64,000 bases of DNA from Paulownia fortunei (taxonomy: Eukaryota > Streptophyta > Magnoliopsida > Lamiales > Paulowniaceae): positions 14,105,993 through 14,169,992 of the forward strand of contig CM033109.1 in the NCBI GenBank assembly GCA_019321725.1, written 5' to 3'. A program made the translations under genes and the position numbers. Shown one piece after another: positions 59,596 through 64,000 of this stretch (position 1 is its first letter; every line of letters starts with the position of its first letter). The notes beneath the pieces are model-generated. The model was not told the DNA's origin and did no database searches. It saw only the letters and a list, made by a program, of their open reading frames with translations.

Positions 59596-61577
59596 TATAA
59601 TTATGTTAGGGTGTAATTAGTTATGTTATTATGCGTAAAGGGGACTTTTTGTTTCAAACACTTAGTAGAAACCACTAAGGGTGGAATATATGCATATGTT
59701 AATTTTTGAATCCTTAGACATCAAATATGCATGATACCTTGGTTAAAATCTATATTCATCACCATGAATGTGACTATATATGAGTCTAAGTTGTGAATGT
59801 AAATTGTAGTAGGCTAAAAGATGAAATATGGCATGACAATTGAGAATTGCTTAAAACTGTCAAGATATATAAGTCATTTTTAGTAGGCTGGAAAGGGGCT
59901 GATTTGACTAAGTTTTATCTATTATTTTTGACATTTTTATGACATGGTTACCTTTATCTACATGTTTTCTAAGTGTGTTAAAAATTTGGGAGTGATTAAA
60001 TATGTTTAAGGGTATGAAAAGCTTCATGGAGCTCAAGTGGACAGTAGGGTAAAGTGAAAATCTGAATCTACATCTTGTAATATTTCATAATATTTCAACC
60101 TCTACATGTTGTTGTTGAGGTTAAATAATTATGGTCATTTTATTAGAGTTATAATACTTCAATTATATGATGTTGAGTTTCATTCAAGATGATAAATTAA
60201 AGTAGCTATGGGACTATCTTAGGTTCTAGTTTGTAACTTGAAAAGTTTCATTTTGATCTAGTTAATCTTGGTGCTCAAGGTCTTAGTTTGAGACTATGAA
60301 TTATTAATAGAAAATGGTGCATGATGTTGGGTGGTATCACAGGTGATTTTCTATGTAAGGTTGGGAAGAAAGATTTAATATACTAAGAGTAAGCAAAAAA
60401 CAAGATCAAGGGTAAGTGAAACCATTTGCATCTATAATGTATGCACATAGTATGTCGTAAAGTACTTATATCTATTGTATTGATTATATTTGAATGGATT
60501 GGAATACAAGTATGTTATGTAACTTGTGAACTGTGATGCTTATGATGCTTATGATGCTTAAAAGGTATTTATACTAAAAATGTTTTTCATTTCATCGAAC
60601 ATACCATTCATGAGCATTTTTATGTGGATGCATGACATATGATCATAATTGTGATTTTACTTGAGGTTTTGCATGCACAACATAATTTGAGGAACAACAA
60701 TTAATATTTAATTATCCACTACCAGTGCATCGAGGCATGTGAGCAAGCTTAAGTGATATTCTTGGACCCGCAAGTGGAATACGTTTCGGAGGATCATAGG
60801 GAGAGACAGGTGGTGGACCTCTGGTGGTCACGAGAGGATGGTCCACTTGACTGCAAGCTTATTGACCCTGTGGGTGGGATGACTTCTTGGAGGATAGGAA
60901 AAAACAGGAGGTGGACCTCTAGTAGTTATGAGAGGATGGCCCACTCAACTACGTACATTTGAGATTAGCCATTTTATTATTGATATTGTGTATTGCTCTT
61001 TCTGGTGCATAGTAGGTAGACCAAAGACCATATGAAAAGAATGATTTTGAGTGAAATATTTTAATTCATGAGTACATATCTTTAGCATGATATCTTGAAA
61101 ATGAACAGTACGATGTTTCAAATTCATATTATGCTTTTAGAATGCAAGATTTTTACTTACTCAGCATATGCTCACATAGTTCATGCATTGTAGGTAAGTG
61201 TGGTGATTGTTGAGATCCATAGCATACTGGCTGTTGATGAAGCTTGTGCAAGCTTTCATAGATTATTGTATATGGATGACAACCTGTGGGATATTTTGTG
61301 GGTTGTTATTCTGGTTTTTGAGCCTGTTGTATTATACTATACGAGTTTTTACTGTATATCATAATTGAAACCTTATTATAAATAAGTCTGAGTGTGGTGT
61401 GACCTTGATGGTCATTATATATGGATATTGCCTATGTACTCATTCATAAGGTTAGGGGTATGGAAATACTTTATCCCTTCTTTGGTGCGACAATTGAAAA
61501 AAAATATTTACACAACACATAGAATTGTATTTTCCATTATTTTTGAATATTTATGAATTATACTAGGGGGCATTATA
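59596..61577 (+). mobile_element. 5' LTR of Ty3/gypsy element C
   Basis: From about 59800 it aligns with the gypsy LTRs at 15360-17010 and 703-2400 (shared: CATGGTTA…CTACATGTT(T/A)TCTAAGTGTG, ATAATACTTCAATTA, GGTGATTTTC). The first part does not match the TGCCACC end, so the left border is uncertain and the LTR may be truncated or of a diverged subfamily. It ends CATTATA at 61577. A tandem duplication of about 100 bp lies at 60761-60950, and ATGCTTATG triplets at 60537-60562. Confidence 0.7.
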
Positions 61578-61755
61578 AATTGGTATTAGAGCCTAGACTT
61601 TTAATGATTTTATAGACTATCCATGTATATGAGCTTGGAAACTTGTGAAGCATAACCATGCTAGTAAGTTTTATTTCATTGTATAATGCATTATATGTTC
61701 CATGAATTATATTGGTCATATGTTATAAGATTTGGTGTAAATAGGTATTGTAATC
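61578..61755 (+). other. Gypsy element C leader with primer binding site
   Basis: TGGTATTAGAGCCTAGAC at 61581-61598 is a methionine-tRNA primer site with one C-to-T change. The ATG of gag follows at 61756. Confidence 0.8.
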
Positions 61756-62830
61756 ATGGTGAGAACATCAGGTGAAAGTAGTAGTAGAGCCAAAACCTCA
61801 AGAGATGAGACATTTATCCCAAATAACGATCGTGATGTTAATCAGCTTACAGAACTTGTTGGACACCAATCACAACAAATTCACCAACTTATCCAGAAGA
61901 GGGATATGTGTGGACAACCAAGGATTGAAAAGAATCAACCACAAACCTGACCAAAACAATTAGAGATAGCTGGAGAAAGATTCTGGAAACTAAACCCACC
62001 TATATTTGAGGATGCATTAGATCCTACAGGTACTGAGGATTGGTTGAGGACACTGGATAATATGTTTCAGCATAGTAGGGTTTTAGAGAAAGAGAAAGTG
62101 ATATGTGCATCGTTTATGCTTTGAGGCAGTGCTAGACATTGGTGGGATATAATGAAGAGCATAGAAGACACCAATGCTATGACTTGGGATAAATTTAAAG
62201 AGTTGTTTCATAATAAATATTTCATAGCCTCAGTTCATATAATGAAGATGAATGAATTTATTTAGTACGATAAGAAAATATAATAGTTGGGGAGTATATT
62301 CACAAATCTGAATAGTTGTCTAGATTTGCCGTATATATGGTCAATATTGATGCTCTAAAGGTTGAAAGGTTTTTGGAGGGTTTAAGGTTAGTACTATACC
62401 GAGATGTGAACATGGCAGAAAGTTAAGAAATAACATATTCATAAATTACTAAGAGAATATAGGTGGCAGAACAAGCTAAACTTAGAATTATTCGTGCTCA
62501 GGAGGCTTGCCGTTAGTTAAGCAAGGACAAGGGCAACATTGGGTCAAAAATAAAGAGAAGAGACCATTTCAAGCTTAGAATCAAAAACCAAAATTCCAGC
62601 TAAGACAAGGACAACAAAAATGGGATTAGAGTAAACATATGAAAGTTGATCAACATAAAGCACCAAGATTAGCCTCGTCTTGCCCTAGATGTGGTGGTCA
62701 ACATAGTGAAGCCTACCCTACAGACACCAAGGCTTGATATGTGTGTGGAAAGAGTGGACATATTGCCAAGGTCTGTGCAAATAATCTGAATCCTATAGGA
62801 TAGAAGAAAGTGCTAGGGTCTTCACCATTA
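61756..62830 (+). pseudogene. Ty3/gypsy gag (element C)
   Basis: Start MVRTSGESSSRAKTSRDE at 61756, same beginning as the gag at 546. A stop at about 61948, then in the same frame ERFWKLNPPIFEDALDP and TEDWLRTLDNMFQHSRV (to about 62100), a further stop before ARHWWDIMKSIED (here the HWWD motif is intact), FKELFHNKYF, then frame changes. Two zinc knuckles near 62675-62785: CPRCGGQHSEAYP (last Cys lost) and YVCGKSGHIAKVC (first motif C-x2-C position altered). Capsid/nucleocapsid protein of the element; dead. Confidence 0.87.
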
Positions 62831-63300
62831 CTAGAACACATGCAAACATAAATCCATTAATAGTAAGAGGTAAATTCCCTATCTTTGGCATTGCAACATT
62901 TATATTATTTGACTCACACATTCATTTATATCCATTAAGTATGTAAAGAGGTTGGGTAGAGTGCCTGGTATGACTGACATTAGTTAAAATGTGATAACCC
63001 CTTGTGGAGATCTAAAACAAATTAATCAGATTCTAAGAGCTTGTGCTATTTCCACTGAAAATAGAGAAATCTATGATGATTTGATTGTATTGGCTATGAA
63101 TGACTATGATATTATCTTGGGTATGGATTAGTTGTTAAAATATCATGCTATTATAGATTGTCAGAAAAGATAATGACTTTTCAACCTTCTAGAGATGAAT
63201 TATTTACCTTTGTTGGGATTGTGAAAAGCTTTAAATTCCTAGTTATATCAGCATTGAAGGCATAATGATTATTAGCTAGTGGATATGAGGGGTGCCTAGT
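62831..63300 (+). pseudogene. Ty3/gypsy protease region (element C)
   Basis: The protease active site should be FDSGATHSF; here it reads ILFDSHIHLY (about 62896-62930), so the catalytic DSG is lost. The conserved later block MNDYDIILGMD-stop-LLKYHAIIDCQKR is readable at 63095-63175, with a stop in place of the Trp. No function expected. Confidence 0.78.
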
Positions 63301-64000
63301 AAGTGTTATGAGCATTGAAGAACAACATTGTCTGACTCTTAGTGAGATGCCAATGGTTCAAGAATATCTTGACGTATTTCCTAATGATCTCACTGGGTTA
63401 CCACCAGACCATGAGAATTGTGATTAACCTAAATCCAAGAACATCTCTAATATCTAAAGCTCCATATAGAATGGCACTAACTGAATTGAAAGAATTAAAG
63501 ACACAATTGCAAAAGTTGCTGGATAAAAGTTTCATTAGACCAAGCTTTTCACCGTGGGGTGCACTAGTATTGTTTGTATGTAAGAAGGATGGAACAATGA
63601 GATTGTGTATAGATTATAAAGAACCAAACAAAGTTATAATAAAAAAAAGTATCCATTTTCTAGAATCAATGATTTATTTGATCAGCTCCAATGTGTAACT
63701 ATATTTTTAAAAATTGATTTGCAATCTGGGTACCATCAACTAAAGATAAAAGAGGATAACATTCCTAAGACAACATTTAGCATGAGATATGGACATTATG
63801 AATTTCTAGTGATGCTATTTGGTTTGACAAATGCCCTAACAACTTTTATGGATTTGATGAATTGGATCTTTAAAGATTTTCTGGATAGATTTGTTATTGT
63901 GTTTGTTGATGATATCCTAATTTATTCTAACACTAAAAAATAATATGCTGTAGCAATATTTGTATTTTAAATTTAAGAAATGCGAATTTTGGTTGGACCG
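63301..64000 (+). pseudogene. Ty3/gypsy reverse transcriptase, cut by window end
   Basis: Two open pieces. 63342-63698 carries [56 protein letters not shown], the RT fingers. 63719-63943 carries [38 protein letters not shown] and the catalytic [10 protein letters not shown] short gap with a stop and frameshift (63698-63719) separates them, and a stop follows at 63942. Known: DNA synthesis from element RNA. RNase H and integrase should follow beyond 64000; integrase after RT defines Ty3/gypsy order. Confidence 0.9.

Noticed and set aside
60945..61127. 60-codon minus-strand ORF
   Set aside because: Lies in a gypsy LTR, opposite to the element, with no motif.
1..64000. CRISPR array, operon or phage-like defence system
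   Set aside because: No regularly spaced repeats with unique spacers, no bacterial-type gene clusters; the window is plant nuclear DNA.

Overview
The window looks like nuclear DNA from a eudicot plant. It is AT-rich and crowded with decayed LTR retrotransposons, it carries two insertions of plastid DNA, and it contains one well-preserved gene with introns whose product is recognisably plant-specific (a SMAX1-LIKE/D53-type protein). I cannot name the species from sequence alone.

Layout. 1-26.4 kb is a nested retrotransposon cluster. A minus-strand Ty3/gypsy fragment (gag plus a 2.07 kb LTR) is followed by a solo copia LTR with a clean 5-bp target duplication, a plus-strand copia pol relic with its 3' LTR, a further LTR fragment, a relic of plastid 16S rRNA, and a large minus-strand copia element (3' LTR, pol, gag, leader, 5' LTR). 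That element is interrupted by a gypsy LTR, and another leader plus 5' LTR of the same copia family follows. The copia LTRs are about 2.2 kb, begin TGTTAGAG and end CCCAACA in coding orientation, and are present in five or more copies on both strands. 26.4-33.3 kb is AT-rich intergenic DNA with a 0.9 kb inverted-terminal-repeat element, a TA microsatellite and a stray piece of copia leader.

33.35-37.74 kb holds the only apparently functional gene: a three-exon gene for a 1,093-residue SMXL6/7/8 (D53)-like protein, a repressor in strigolactone signalling. It has the double Clp-N region, a Walker-A-like P-loop and a DLNLP EAR motif, but the RGKT degron position reads differently.

38.84-43.75 kb is a structurally complete but coding-dead Tnt1-like copia element with LTRs and a CTTTT target duplication. 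43.75-55.4 kb is AT-rich DNA with several low-copy repeats, a candidate LTR with polypurine tract and a small GC-richer ORF of unknown origin. 55.4-56.9 kb is a broken minus-strand plant transposon-type protein. 57.2-59.5 kb is a collinear 2.3 kb piece of plastid inverted repeat (rps7, rps12 exons 3 and 2, trans-spliced intron flank, spacer), all pseudogenised. 59.6-64.0 kb is a plus-strand Ty3/gypsy element (5' LTR, gag, protease, reverse transcriptase) cut by the window end.

Nothing here forms an operon-like or multi-gene system. The points of most interest are the altered degron position in the SMXL protein, the retroelement junction that occurs twice in inverted orientation, and the two plastid insertions.
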